Source of the DNA: Cyathus striatus
Lineage: Eukaryota; Basidiomycota; Agaricomycetes; Agaricales; Nidulariaceae
NCBI GenBank assembly: GCA_025738555.1
Contig: JAOVFP010000004.1
Location: 6,262,001-6,326,000 of the forward strand
DNA: 64,000 nt
Reading direction: 5' to 3'
This document shows positions 48,881 to 59,934 of this stretch, piece by piece. The first letter of the stretch is position 1. Every line of letters starts with the position of its first letter. A program made the translations under genes and the position numbers. The notes under the pieces were generated by a model. It did no database searches, was not told the origin of the DNA, and saw nothing but the letters and a program-made list of their open reading frames with translations.

Positions 48881-49190
48881 CGTTTGAATCTGTATAGGTA
48901 GGTATTGTAAGGTATTGTATTGTATTGCTACTATGTACTATGTAACTACGATATCTACGTGACGGGGTGGAAAGAAACTTTAACGACGCGACTATGGTTC
49001 CTTTTATCATAGGTCCCAACTTAAGGGTAGGCATCAACGGTCACGTGAAATTTCCGCCCTCCCCGCTCAGTCCCCGCTCCCTCTTCGAGGGGGCAATGCT
49101 AGAGAACCCAGAGTTCATATTACTATACGCTACATAAACTATGTATATACGTAGTCCGTTATGATGTATGTAAGTGTGTGTCTACGAAAA
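48881..49190. promoter_or_regulatory. Spt5-like upstream region with GC-rich direct repeats
   Basis: On the strand of the Spt5-like gene, about 170-190 bases upstream of its ATG, the motif GAGCGGGGA occurs twice in close tandem (49065-49085, read as the complement). A CACGTG E-box lies nearby (about 49042). Similar motifs lie upstream of both WD40-membrane genes and the Pro/Gln-rich gene. A regulatory role is inferred. Confidence 0.4.
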
Positions 49191-50848
49191 TCAAGAGCTG
49201 GATGTGTTGAGAGCTGGCGGTGTAAGCGTTGTTATCACGGAAGAGCTGTGTTGAGAGATGGTTGTGTTGAGAGCTGGTTGTGTGAGCGCCATTACGGAAG
49301 AACGGAGCACTTCAACCCATCCTCCAATCATGTTGGTTAACAATAATGCTTGCAGTCCTTGAAAAAACAGTACAGCGACTATTATTACAATTACCTGTGT
49401 ATAGGTAAGTGATTTCGATTTCGAAATCGCAACGACATCCTTTTCAGAAGGATCTTTAGATGTAACAGTGTTCTTGTGGGATATGAGATGGACGGGATAT
49501 ATAAGATCAAGATATGTACTTACGACGGGTGTTGAATCCCATAGTTTAATGGGATAAGGTGACTTGCGATCGTTGTTTTCCGAGGAGCCTGTGGCTACAA
49601 TACACCTTGAACCAATAGAAACAGCCTTGAATTATGTTAAAGGATGTTAACCAATGCTATAGCTCTGAAAGAAGGAGAATTACCTCAACAACCTGGGTCA
49701 GAGCATTGCTTTCGTGTGGCAAACACGACTGCATACTCCCAAAACGTGAAAATACACGAGGAGATCCGTCATCGCTACCAACAATCACGAGAGAACCATC
49801 CAGTGCGCAAGCAAGTTGCATGGGAAAATTGCGGGAAATTGGGTGTTCGTAGGTTTTGAGTGGTTTAGAAGGCGGGAGCGAGTATGTGTCGACGCCATTG
49901 AATAGATTCGAAACATGGATCTCCTTCTTGCTAGAGACGATAGCATGGCCACTTGTCCCGTATAAGTAAACATCGTGAATAATTAGAAAGTGAAATGTAC
50001 ATGCGAGACCTCAAACGACGATTCCACTGAAGAGTCCACGGATCAACTTGGTAATTAATCCTTATGAGAGTGAGATCAGCTATTGTTGCAAACGGGGAGC
50101 AACACTCACAGCTCGTGCGTTTCAAGCACTGAAAAGAGAATCTGTTTTCCATCGTCATGGAAGGAGACACTACGGATGATGTGGTTATGAGATGGCGTCC
50201 TTGCGTACTCTTCGAGGTCGCCTATAATTTTCGTAAGTGTCAAGAAACAAAGGTATTCGAAATGTCGTACCTCCAGAGTTGACTGACCACACCACCAAAC
50301 AGCCGGTTCCAATACTAGCAAGACGTTGGCCACTCTTGTCAAATGTAATCTCCTCCACGCGATGTTCATGCGCCTCCGTAACACTTTTGCAGACGAACTA
50401 AAGAAAAAATGAACAAACGAAAAAAAGAAACTAAGGGAGAGTTACCTTGGTGGTTTCATAGTGAAATACCATGATGGAGCCATCTGCAAATCCTACAGCA
50501 AACCTCGAACACATGCCTTCAAGTTCTGGCATCCAAACTGCGGCTGATACAGGACCATGGAATACTAGGCTAACGGTCTGGAGAATTACTCCGCTAGACG
50601 TATCCCAAATGACAAATGTACCGTCTTCAGCTAGTAGTACATCATTAAGTCTATATTTATTTAAAACATAAGGAGACAATCCTACCTCCGCTTAACAACT
50701 TCGATGAATCTGGACACATTTTGAGGACGTTGATGGGCTTTTCGTGGTAAAGAAGGGTATGGATCGTGGTGAACTATACATTTTGTTAGTTCCGAGACAC
50801 GAAAGTTACGATTACACATACCTTTGGTAAATCAGCTTGAATCGACAT
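49191..50848 (-). CDS. WD40-repeat protein with a C-terminal membrane segment (copy 1)
   Basis: Nine or so small exons from ATG 50848 to TGA 49191. Readable blocks in order: MSIQADLPK; LYHEKPINVLKMCPDSSKLL; SGAEDGTFVIWD; VGFADGSIMVFHY; HEHRVEEITFDKSGQRLAS; VRSVSFHDDGKQILFS-like; NYQVDPWTLQWNRRL; SGHAIVSSKKEIHVSNLFNG; and LACALDGSLVIVGSDDG. A hydrophobic helix VIVIIVAVLFFQGLQALLL follows, then a short Ser/Thr tail with two TPPALNT-type repeats. WD40 propellers are interaction platforms; the tail predicts membrane anchoring. Clear paralogue of the gene at 62.3-63.9 kb, with matching exon order. No in-frame stop was found. Homologues that I recall are associated with transposons in this class of fungi. 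Confidence 0.75.
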
Positions 50849-51700
50849 GGCTATGAATACTTCCCACCAGAGTGAGGGAAGATATTCTTATAGAAAGGGC
50901 GGTTGCATACTTGTGGAGGTACTCGATTGTTTGATAGACAAAAATTTGTCGAATTGTAGACTGTACAATAGATAGACAATTAGTTCGTTAGATATGCATA
51001 TGCTAATAAAATAATCGACTCATCTGAAGTGACATTTTGTTATCTTCATTTCTTCGTCGTTGACAACAAGGATACATACCCGTAAGTGAACTCTTGTTTT
51101 TTTTGTTTCCATTCTTCGTGATGGCCATGAATAATAACGATTTGTGCCAAGGGGCGCTTGGTTTCATTATTCTAATCTCCAACATATCTACCGGCGTATA
51201 GTCCCCATCCGAACAGCCCCACTCGGTCCCCACTCAGTTAATCCATTGAGCCTAGTCCATACCCTTGTTCCACCTCGTATCCATTTTTTCTTTATTTGTT
51301 TCTTTCTTTTAGTCCAACTAAGTCCTACTTTATGCGTATCTACTATAGCTACGTGAATATTAATTACTATCTATGTATTGTATCTACGGGAACATGGGAG
51401 TAAGAAAGAGAGAGAGGGAAAGCGTCCACATGATGCGGCACTTGCTTTGCGGTACGACCCAACTGAAGGGCAGGTTGCCGTGGGTTGCCGTGACCAGCCC
51501 TAAACGCCGGCACTATCTCCGCATCTACAACGACCTGCCCTCCAGCTGGGCCCTATCACAAAGCAACTCTCGAACCGTGGGAATATTTTTTCTCTCTCTC
51601 TTTCGTACCACCATGTTCCCCGTAGCTACAGTAGTTTACTAGTATTCAGAGTAGATAGCGTAGTATTATAAGTAGATAGAATAAAATGTATACCAATACA
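50849..51700. other. Upstream region of WD40 copy 1
   Basis: Contains a cluster of GTCCCCA/CCCACTC words at 51195-51235, the complement of the GAGTGGGGAC type. No gene is supported; the 70-90 codon ORFs here lack domains. Confidence 0.4.
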
Positions 51701-51739
51701 ATGTTTTCAGCATGAATGAGCGCCATTAGTATTGTAAGG

Positions 51740-51825
51740 AACAGTTCCCCACTCGCTCCCCGCTCGAGTATCGTCCCCGACCTGATAGTACTAACCTCCA
51801 TTAGTATTACCCCCACTCGCTCGCC
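51740..51825 (+). promoter_or_regulatory. CCCCGCTC-rich cluster
   Basis: Several copies of CCCCACTCG and CCCCGCTCG lie within 85 bases, about 230-310 bases upstream of the Pro/Gln-rich gene. They are related to the motifs near 49.07, 51.21 and 62.22 kb. It could be a shared promoter element or a subterminal repeat of a DNA transposon. Confidence 0.4.
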
Positions 51826-51830
51826 CTCTA

Positions 51831-52020
51831 TTATTGTGTATCCTGGATATGGTATTCTTATAATGTAAGTATGTCGTTGTGTGTCTCACTGGCGTACTGG
51901 TATACTAACAGAATAATTAGGTCCTATTGTATTCCCTGGATACGGTATTAAATGGGTATGCTAATCTGTTTTACTGGCGTAATAGTATATACTAACACAA
52001 TAACCAGGTGTTATTTAATG
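51831..52020 (+). repeat. ~97-bp tandem duplication
   Basis: Two diverged copies share ATTGTGTATCCTGGATATGG-like, CACTGGCGTA and GTATACTAACA blocks, starting at about 51834 and 51931. They lie directly upstream of the Pro/Gln-rich gene. Confidence 0.6.
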
Positions 52021-52052
52021 CGACATCGGCAGGCCATGCTGCTCATTCAAAC

Positions 52053-55000
52053 ATGTCGAACGATGAAGCCCCTCCCGTGGGCAGCCTTCCCGATCCTATT
52101 CAAACAAGGCGCAGGAGTAGGACAAGAGCAGCTGAGCAGGTACATCAGGTCATAAACGACCGTTGTATGAATTCTTACATTTGCTCTTCAGATTACTGCT
52201 GCAGGTCCTCCCGTAGATGCTGGCCATCCGTACCGTCCCGTTCCACCAAGGCTGCAGGGCAAGACGAGACTCGCCGGTGAGCAAGTACGTCCAGTCATAC
52301 ACTCCCATTATACGTATTCTTACACCCAGTTTTTTAGATTACTGGTGCAGGCCCTCCCATAGATCCCAGCCATCCGTATCAGCCTGTTCCACCAAGGCTA
52401 CATGGCAGGACACAATCGGTCGTCGAGCAGGTACATCTAAGTCATACGCTATAATTAAACGAACTCTTACTCCCGCCTTTTAGACTAATATTACAAGCCA
52501 GCGTTATACTCGCTTTCGAGTGGAACGAGAACCATCGCCGCCCAATGAACTAGCACCAGGACAGGCGGAGGTTGCGCAAGGCACGCTCCGTAATCCACAG
52601 GCATGTATACCGTCCTTACTGTCTTGATATTGATCACTGAATACAATTATAGGGCCCCGGACTTGGCGCATCTGGACCGCCTTCACGCCAACCGCTATCC
52701 CCTGCACCTAGCTTGATAACATCGAGCACGCCGACGCGTGCATCGCTTCCGCCATCTCCGCTTCCAGGAACTTCAGCTGCATTTTTCGGCGGCAATCCTG
52801 CCCAGCCATCTGAAGCGGGTGCGCTGGTATGTACCATTTAATCTTTTCAACATGCCCTTACTCAATATAACTGTAGGGCCCCGTACTCGCTGCATCTGGT
52901 CCACCCCCTCAACACTCGATGCCCTCTGCGCCTACGTCAACGGCATTGGTCTTGCATCCGTCTCTGCTGCCTGGAACGTCAGCTCGCCCTCAATCGTCTC
53001 TGGGGAGCATTGTTCATCCACCCCCAGCATTACCCCCGCCTATTCCAGCAGCGGTGGCACATCCGTCTCTGCTGCCTGTCGCGTCGGCTCGCCCCCAGTC
53101 CTCTCTGGGGAGCATTTTTCATCCACCCCCAGCATTACCCCCACCTATTCCACCAGTGGTGGCGCATCCACCTCTGCTGCCTGGAGCGGCAGCGCATGGT
53201 AGCATTATTGCTCCACCTTCACCTCCTTCCATCCCAGGAGCCTTTCGTGAGAGTCCTCCACCGGACCGTATTATCTCAATGCAGGTCGATAATGTCAACC
53301 GTTCGTCGTCCAGCTCTCAACAGCCCGTCATACCCAATGAGCTAGTTACGCCTCAACAAGATTCCTCTTCCAGCATGGCGGTAGATCACCTGCAGATTAA
53401 CCAGCCTTCCATCGTACAGCAACAGGCCAATCCGACTCCTATCCCCCATCAGCAGGAAACGATGGAGGTCGATGCTCATCATCAGAACGGTCAGCCTCCC
53501 ATCCCATCGCAGCCAGCTGGTGCTCCTCCCCACCAGCTGGACGGTCCACCTCAGCAACCAGCCGATCCTGCCCTCAACCACATTCAGCAGGATGGCCTAC
53601 CTCCCGCCCTTCAGCAGCCGGCCGACCCTGCTCCCAATCACGCTCAGCAGGACGGCCCACCTACTACCTCGCAGGATGGCCCACTTCCCGCCCCTCAACA
53701 GCCGGCTGGTCCTGCTCCCAACATCCACCAGCAGGACGGCTCACCTCCCTCCCCACAGCAGCCGGCTGGTCCTGCTCCCAACGTCCACCAGCAGAACGGC
53801 CCACCTCCCGCCCCACAGCAGCCGGCTGGTCCTGCTCTCAATGTCTATCTTTCTCCCGAACAGGTGAGGTCTTCTTATATAGTAGTGCACCTCGTACTAA
53901 CGTTGTTAGTTAACAATAGTTACGTGATGTGTGATGACTTCGGTCGACGTATCCATCCGAGAGATTATTTCGGAAATACGCTCCACTGAAAGTCCCCAAG
54001 GCAAAGGCAAAGGCAAAGGTCGAGCATCCTCTCCTTCAGAGGATGTGGATGACCCCATGGATAGTGGGGATGAAACCGAGAACAATGTCCAAGGCGATAA
54101 CAGTATCCTAGTCCCTTCCTCAAGAAAGTGTAAGAAAAAGGAAGAAGATGATCGGATGTTTGACGTATGTTCATGTCTCTATTCTTCGACACATAGGTTA
54201 ACCTTTTCATAGCAACATCTCCGCACCTACCTGAACGAGACAAAAAGGCTGTGGTACACTCACGCTTCGGAATTTGTCTGTCCATCTGCAGAAGAACTCG
54301 AACAGTTCAGGGACCGCAAGCTGACTCTAAACGCAGCATCGCCAAAATTGAATTGGATGGTGCCCTTCACTTCCGAGTGGAACAGGGAGATGATTCGGCT
54401 CCTTGCCTTGGATTACCAGATTGTGCTGAATGGTCAAGTCAATTTCCGTGTTCCTAAGGGAGAAGAGACAATGGCGAAGCTGGCGAAGAAGATCAGTGAA
54501 AGACTACGACGGAGTGCTTTAAAGTACAGGCGGTTACAGCGAAGTATCGATCCCATAAAGAAGTCTGAGTTAGCTATCGCTGAAGCCGAAGAGAAAGCAA
54601 GGAATCGTAGGTTTACTCGTCGGGAAGGGGTACGTGTATAGTTTAACTTCATATTACTTTCACATACTGAGTGCACTTTCAGATGTGGAAACGCAGAGGG
54701 AAAGTCGTTTCGGCTCGCCTGACCAATAACGCTGAAAACCATCAGTTTTGGAGGGGTGTCGAACGCGTCCACAATGCATTGGGAGCTATGGGGATGAGCT
54801 CAGACGAAACCGAAGTTGAAGGTACAAGTACCCAAAACAAAGTTGTTCGTCGAAAGAAGAAAGCCTGGCTTAACGATAGTATTTCTTTGTTGTTCCGAGA
54901 CGTGGAGGCATACGGCACTGGACTAAGAAAGGGAGGCGGAAATGTTCATTGCGTCAGGGAGTACAATGGAGCTTCATCTAAGTCTCCTCCATCTGAGACG

Positions 55001-55213
55001 AACGAACCGTCACCAGAGCAAATATGTGTTCAGAGACTTCCAATCAATTTCTATGATACAACTTGGTACAAATCCCTTAGTATGGGACAAAAAGCTGCCG
55101 TTGAGGCCGGTCCTGTCGAAGATCTGCCCGATACGGTATGTTACTTTCGTACTTAAGTGTTTCTAAGTCTGATGATCGTTTGTTTGTTTCTACAGTCTGT
55201 GCTGAAGAAGTAA
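52053..55213 (+). CDS. Pro/Gln-rich protein of a transposon-associated family
   Basis: Multi-exon gene. The start MSNDEAPPVGSLPDP is followed by two duplicated 93-nt exons. A large Pro/Gln-rich exon (52877-53865) carries 35-residue repeats (period 105 bases) and QQPAGPAPN repeats. Then come RASSPSEDVDDPMDSGDE, LRTYLNETKRLWYTHASEF, LNWMVPFTSEWNREMIRLLA and a coiled, basic stretch. SISLLFRDVEAYGTG and LPINFYDTTWYKSLSMGQKA lead to the C-terminus, with a stop at 55211-55213 after a last mini-exon. The C-terminal half recalls a hypothetical family found beside CACTA-type elements. The joint near 53.87-53.96 kb is unresolved because a TGA precedes the next open frame, so it could be two genes. Function unknown. 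Confidence 0.6.
52955..53850 (+). repeat. In-frame coding repeats in the Pro/Gln-rich gene
   Basis: CATCC(G/A)(T/C)CTCTGCTGCC recurs at 52955, 53060 and 53165 (period 105, 35 residues). A ~60-base unit encoding QQPAGPAPN.HQQ.G recurs from about 53590 to 53850. Both are in frame, so copy number changes lengthen the protein without breaking it. Confidence 0.8.
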
Positions 55214-55443
55214 TGGCTGATCCAAAGTTGATACGGTAGGACTTCAATAGGACTTCATATATACCTATAGGGACAGCTTTATAGCCTACATTCGCTGTAT
55301 ATATGTAGTGGTTATGACTGTATTGACTGTAGATATCGTCGTGGTTATATAACATGGACACTGTCTTCGTATAATGGACTGTATTGACTGTAGATATCGT
55401 CGTAGAATAACATGGACATTGTCTTCGTATAATGGACTCGAGG

Positions 55444-55999
55444 TCATTTTCGCTGCCTCGAACAATTCTTAGTACATCCATATATAAAGTCAATGGCTGC
55501 CCAGTTCTTTTCATAATCTAGTAGTACAGGAAATTTTTGATTCATCTACGTATTAACATTAGACAAGTACTGAAACTAAAGAGTACAGAAACCCTTACCA
55601 AGTCAATAACGAGGTCGATCTTCTCCTTCGGCTGTTTCTTGAATGGCTGACCCTTGATCAAGTGCTCAGAAACACAATCCTTCGCGAACTGCTGTTGTGG
55701 TGTTAAAGCCATTTTGGGTGAGCGTAAATAATTATTACCTGCACATTTTTATACTGATTTTTGTCCCAGCCCAAAATTGAATGTAGTGAATACCCACCCC
55801 TCCCTGGTCGACCCAATTCACCTCGTGGCTTAGAGACCAACTTTCCGTCGTGAAGTGACTGATCTCGAAGTGGTTGTTGTCGATGGGATTGGACTTCAAG
55901 TGGCCACTCTTTGCGTAGGGTAAGGGTGTGCCGAGGTTCAGGTAATGTATCTAGTGTAAAGGTTCGACGCAAGCTCAGATGTAAAGGCATGGAATTCAT
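55444..55999 (-). CDS. Small transposon-associated hypothetical protein
   Basis: Exon 1 (55739-55999) encodes LSLRRTFTLDTLPEPRHTLT and ends GELGRPGRGGYSLHSILGWD, then YKNVQ. Exon 2 (55599-55691) is basic. A third block reads DYEKNWAAIDFIYGCTKN. The GELGR.GRGGY.L...LGW motif and YE..W...DFI ending recall a small family repeatedly found next to Tnp2-type transposases in Agaricomycetes. The junction to the third block is not in frame with the simplest splice. It lies in the gap between the Pro/Gln-rich gene and the transposase, on the opposite strand. Role unknown. Confidence 0.5.
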
Positions 56000-56317
56000 T
56001 GCTGTGACGTCGTTCTTCGTGTTCTGACTTATATATTAATATTATAGGTATTCCTTCATCCGGACTTGTGTCCTACCTTGTTCCGCTTATTGTGAGCAAC
56101 GGTGGTCTTGTTTTATAAGCGCCTTCGTTGGTCCGATTCAATCGGTTAAACCAGAAGTTGTCATGTCAGTACGTCCTTTATTCTATATATATCAAGTATC
56201 ATGTCTCACTGACTTTAAAAGCTGTATCGCTGCTGCATCTCCAGTATTATATCAAGTTTCAGGTACGTTCCCAGCCATTGCTTCTACCTATATACTAATC
56301 GCTCTTCGAAGAGGAAT

Positions 56318-59300
56318 ATGCCCCATCCAAAGAAGGAGAAGAAACTAGCGATCTGCTATTGCAAGAAATGCAACGGGGTCACGATGACCGAATTGGACCT
56401 TATCGCGCATGTGAGCGAAAATAACACTGAAGACGATCTTCGAGGCATTGAAGATCGAGTGTTTTCGCTTACTCTTGCTGAAGCTGGCCCATGTTCTCCC
56501 CAGGACATACCTCCGCCTTCGATTCCCCAACCTTCTCCCTACGAGATAGATGCGCAACTGACGTTCCAGCGCTTACTGGAGTGTGACAATAGTCTAATGC
56601 TTTGTCGTGACAGTATTCGTGCAGTCTTTCAAGAATGGCTTGAAAACGGAACACGGAATCCAGCTATGCAGGATGAAGCCGCCAGATTTCCCGTTAGGAG
56701 TCAGGCTCATGCTTATCTCTTGAGCCAAGAGTCCTGGCTGCTAGATCTTATAGCTCGGGTTCGTCTTGTCCCAACCTCTGGAGATGGTGCAAACGAATTG
56801 TTCAAAAGTTCAGTGCATACGGATGCGGACTCGCTACTAGCGGATATTCAAAAGCGCGTAGAACGCTGGAGTAATTTGGCCTTTCCCTACGGGAAATCCT
56901 ATGACACTGGTAAGTAGCTTAGTACTGGGGATAGTGCGATAAATAACTCGTTCAACAGATGTTCACTTTGACCACCCCCTACGCCTCAGCCATCCAGCTC
57001 TGGCAGTTTGCCTTTTCCTTACGGTCGCTGTTAGTGTTTTTGCGAATGCTGCACGCCCTACTTGCAACTTCATCCTCCGAATGGCCAAGCTTCTGCTGAG
57101 TGCCGCTACCTCGACTGATCAGACACTGCTCCTGGGATCAATACCGGACGACCTGCGGACAGCGAGGAAAATGTTCGATTTGGAACCCAAAACGACAACC
57201 TACACCACCTGCCCATCTTGTGCTTCAATTTATCCCCCGGGTGTAAAGGATGCCTACCCGCTTCGCTGTACGTTCAAACGCTTTGCTAATGCAAAGCCGT
57301 GTGGAGTGCGCTTAACGAAACACGCTGTTCGGAACGGTGTGACTATTGTGGTTCCGGCACGGCCATATGTTATGCAAGACTTCACGGCCTTCGTGGGCGC
57401 ACTGTACACGCGCCCCGGTGTCGAGGAATTGATTAGGCGGAACAGACAAGCCTTGACCCATGATGGCTTTCGAGATATTAATCAGGCAGCAGCAATTCGC
57501 CAGTTCACTGATGCAGATGGGAAAGTTTTTGTTGACTCTAATGAGGAACTACGTACACTCTGGAGCATCAGCTATGATGCCTTCAATCCGTATCACAACA
57601 AAGCCACAGGAAAGTCGGCATCAGTGGGGTCATTGGCGCTTGTATGTCTTAGCTTACCCGCAAGCATGCATTATCGACCAGAGAATATATATCTCGCCGG
57701 GTTGATACCGGGACCTCGCCAACCATCTTTAGATGGCCTGAATCCATATCTTGCTCCACTTATAGATGTTTTCCACCAGAGCTATCATAAGGGTACTTGG
57801 TATAGTCGCACACATCAACATCCTAATGGGATTTGTGGTCGGGAGGCCATTGTTCCCGCAGTATGTGATTTACCGGGTTCTCGCAAGCTGACAGGATGTG
57901 TGTCCCATTCTGCGACGATCTTTTGTTCATTGTGCCATCTCAGGAAGCAGGATATCAACAATATTAACTGCTCGTCAGTTGGCTGGACGCCAGTTACCTA
58001 TGAAGAACATCTTAAAGCCGCGATGGCCTGGCGAGATGCCGCTAGTAAATCCCAAAGAGATCAGCTCTTCAAAAAGAACGGGATTCGTTGGTCTGAGCTT
58101 CTTCGGCTTGAATATTGGGACCCGACGAAGTACACGGTTGTTGATGGGATGCACAACTTTTATCTAGGTCTCGTAAAACATCATTTTCGTCGTCATAGGT
58201 ATGAATTGGGATGAAAACCTGGAACTTAATGAGAAGCCGGAGGTGGAGGAGCCTACAGCAAAGGCTATTCAGAAAGGGCTACAGGTGATGTCGTCCCAGC
58301 CGACATCGTCTAGCCTGCGTAGATTGTCTATACCGGTATTGCGATCACTCTGCCAGCATTTTGGTGTCTTAGGCAGGCTCAAACATATGGGTCGGCGAGT
58401 TAAGAAGCAGAATTATGTTAATGTGCTTGTAAGTCATTCCTTTCAAAACGATTCACCATCATTGATTAGTCGAAAGCTTGACAGCTCAAGGTCTGGAGGG
58501 GGTGATGAAGCCCGCCCAGCAGCGCATGGAGTCATCAGCGAGCTGGCTGGTATTGAGATTGATATCAATGAGTTGGCCACTGTTGATGCACACTCTAGCA
58601 TCCCTCTTCTCGATCACGATGACTTGAAACGTATCCAAGAAGACATTTTACACACCATCCGTCCAAGTTGGCAGGCAGGTCCACCAGTGAACTTTGGTTC
58701 ACCTTCTCATGGTAAATTGAAAGCCGATCAATGGCGAACGTGTATCGACTTCGACTTGACTGTTTCATTGGCGAAGATGTGGGACAGCGAAACTGACGAA
58801 TCATTAATGGGTGGAAAGAAACAAATGGCACTGGAAAGCACATTGCTTCTTGCTACCGCTATCAGATATGCTACATCTCACCGAGTAAAACCTGGTCATC
58901 ATGACCTGGAATACAAGAAGTTTATGTTAGCGTATCTTCGCTCAATTCGAGAGCTGAGGCCCGACGTCGATCTCCATCCTATACATCATAATGCAGTTCA
59001 CCTGGCAGAACAATTACGCTTGTTTGGGCCTATTCATGGCTGGTGGATGTTTCCGTTTGAACGGGTAATCGGTAACCTGCAGAAGAAGAACATTAACTTC
59101 AAATTTGGTTTGTCCTGATCATCAATCATGTAGAATCCATACTAAAGGCCCTTCTAGGAGAGCTGGAAGCATCTATGCTGAGAGCTTTCTGTGCTGCATC
59201 AGAACTTCGGGTATTCTTACAGCGCCCAGGGTGTCCTGAAATTCTCAAACAGAGCAGCAAAATCATCGAAGACTGCTTTCCCAATATTCAATCGGGGACT

Positions 59301-59833
59301 CTAATAAGTGATATGCAATTCTTGGCGGACGACGTACGTCAACCCGTAGGTGGAAAGCGGATCAAGCTTGACGCTGATGTTGCTGAAGCAGCGGGTTTGG
59401 GAGGTAATTCTATAGTGACCCAGTACGATCGTTACACAGTCAGCGGACATCAATTATCGTCGAAACATAACACGGCAAGGAATAGTATCATATTCTACAG
59501 GGACCCAGACTCTTCGCAACTAATTCCAGCGGTGATTCGAACTATATTTGTTGTAGCCTGTCAACCGCAGGTTCATTTCGCAGTTCACCCCTACAGTGGG
59601 CAAGCAGATGTAGCAAGTGCATTTGACAACTTCAAAGAGTTTGGTGTAGGTCTTTGGAAGGATTTACTGGACGATCGTGTTCACATAATTTCTAACAAAA
59701 CCCAAATTTACCCTGCTATTAAATGCAAGTGGAGCAATGGAGTTCTGGCCTTGAAGCCATTTATTCAAGTACGTGTACGTTAGCTTAAAGATGACTTATC
59801 CTAACTTGCGAAAATTTGTTATAGGACTTTTAG
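56318..59833 (+). CDS. Tnp2-family (CACTA/EnSpm) transposase, frameshifted
   Basis: Exon 1 (56318-56909) starts MPHPKKEKKLAICYCKKCNG, a zinc-finger-like N-terminus. Exon 2 (from 56959) carries FDLEPKTTTYTTCPSCASIY, then SLPASMHYRPENIYLAGLIP and FCSLCHLRKQD. RWSELLRLEYWDPTKYTVVD, then MHNFYLGLVKHHFR, is the Tnp2 core with its conserved acidic residues. Exon 3 (59158 on) begins GELEASMLRAFC. Exons 1-2 and 2-3 join in phase. Near 58196-58203, however, the frame shifts by one with no intron to explain it, so this copy is probably inactive. It would cut and paste CACTA-type elements. No matching CACTA termini were found around it. Confidence 0.8.
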
Positions 59834-59934
59834 TACATTCTTTAGAAACTTTATTCGCAGATCCTATTGGTAAGGTAATAAATACTATTGTTCGCTGTAT
59901 ATAAAACAAGCTGCGAGTGCCCTAGTCAAGCTGT

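Noticed and set aside
53472..53867. Second ORF overlapping the Pro/Gln-rich exon
   Set aside because: Alternate frame of in-frame coding repeats, with no start context.
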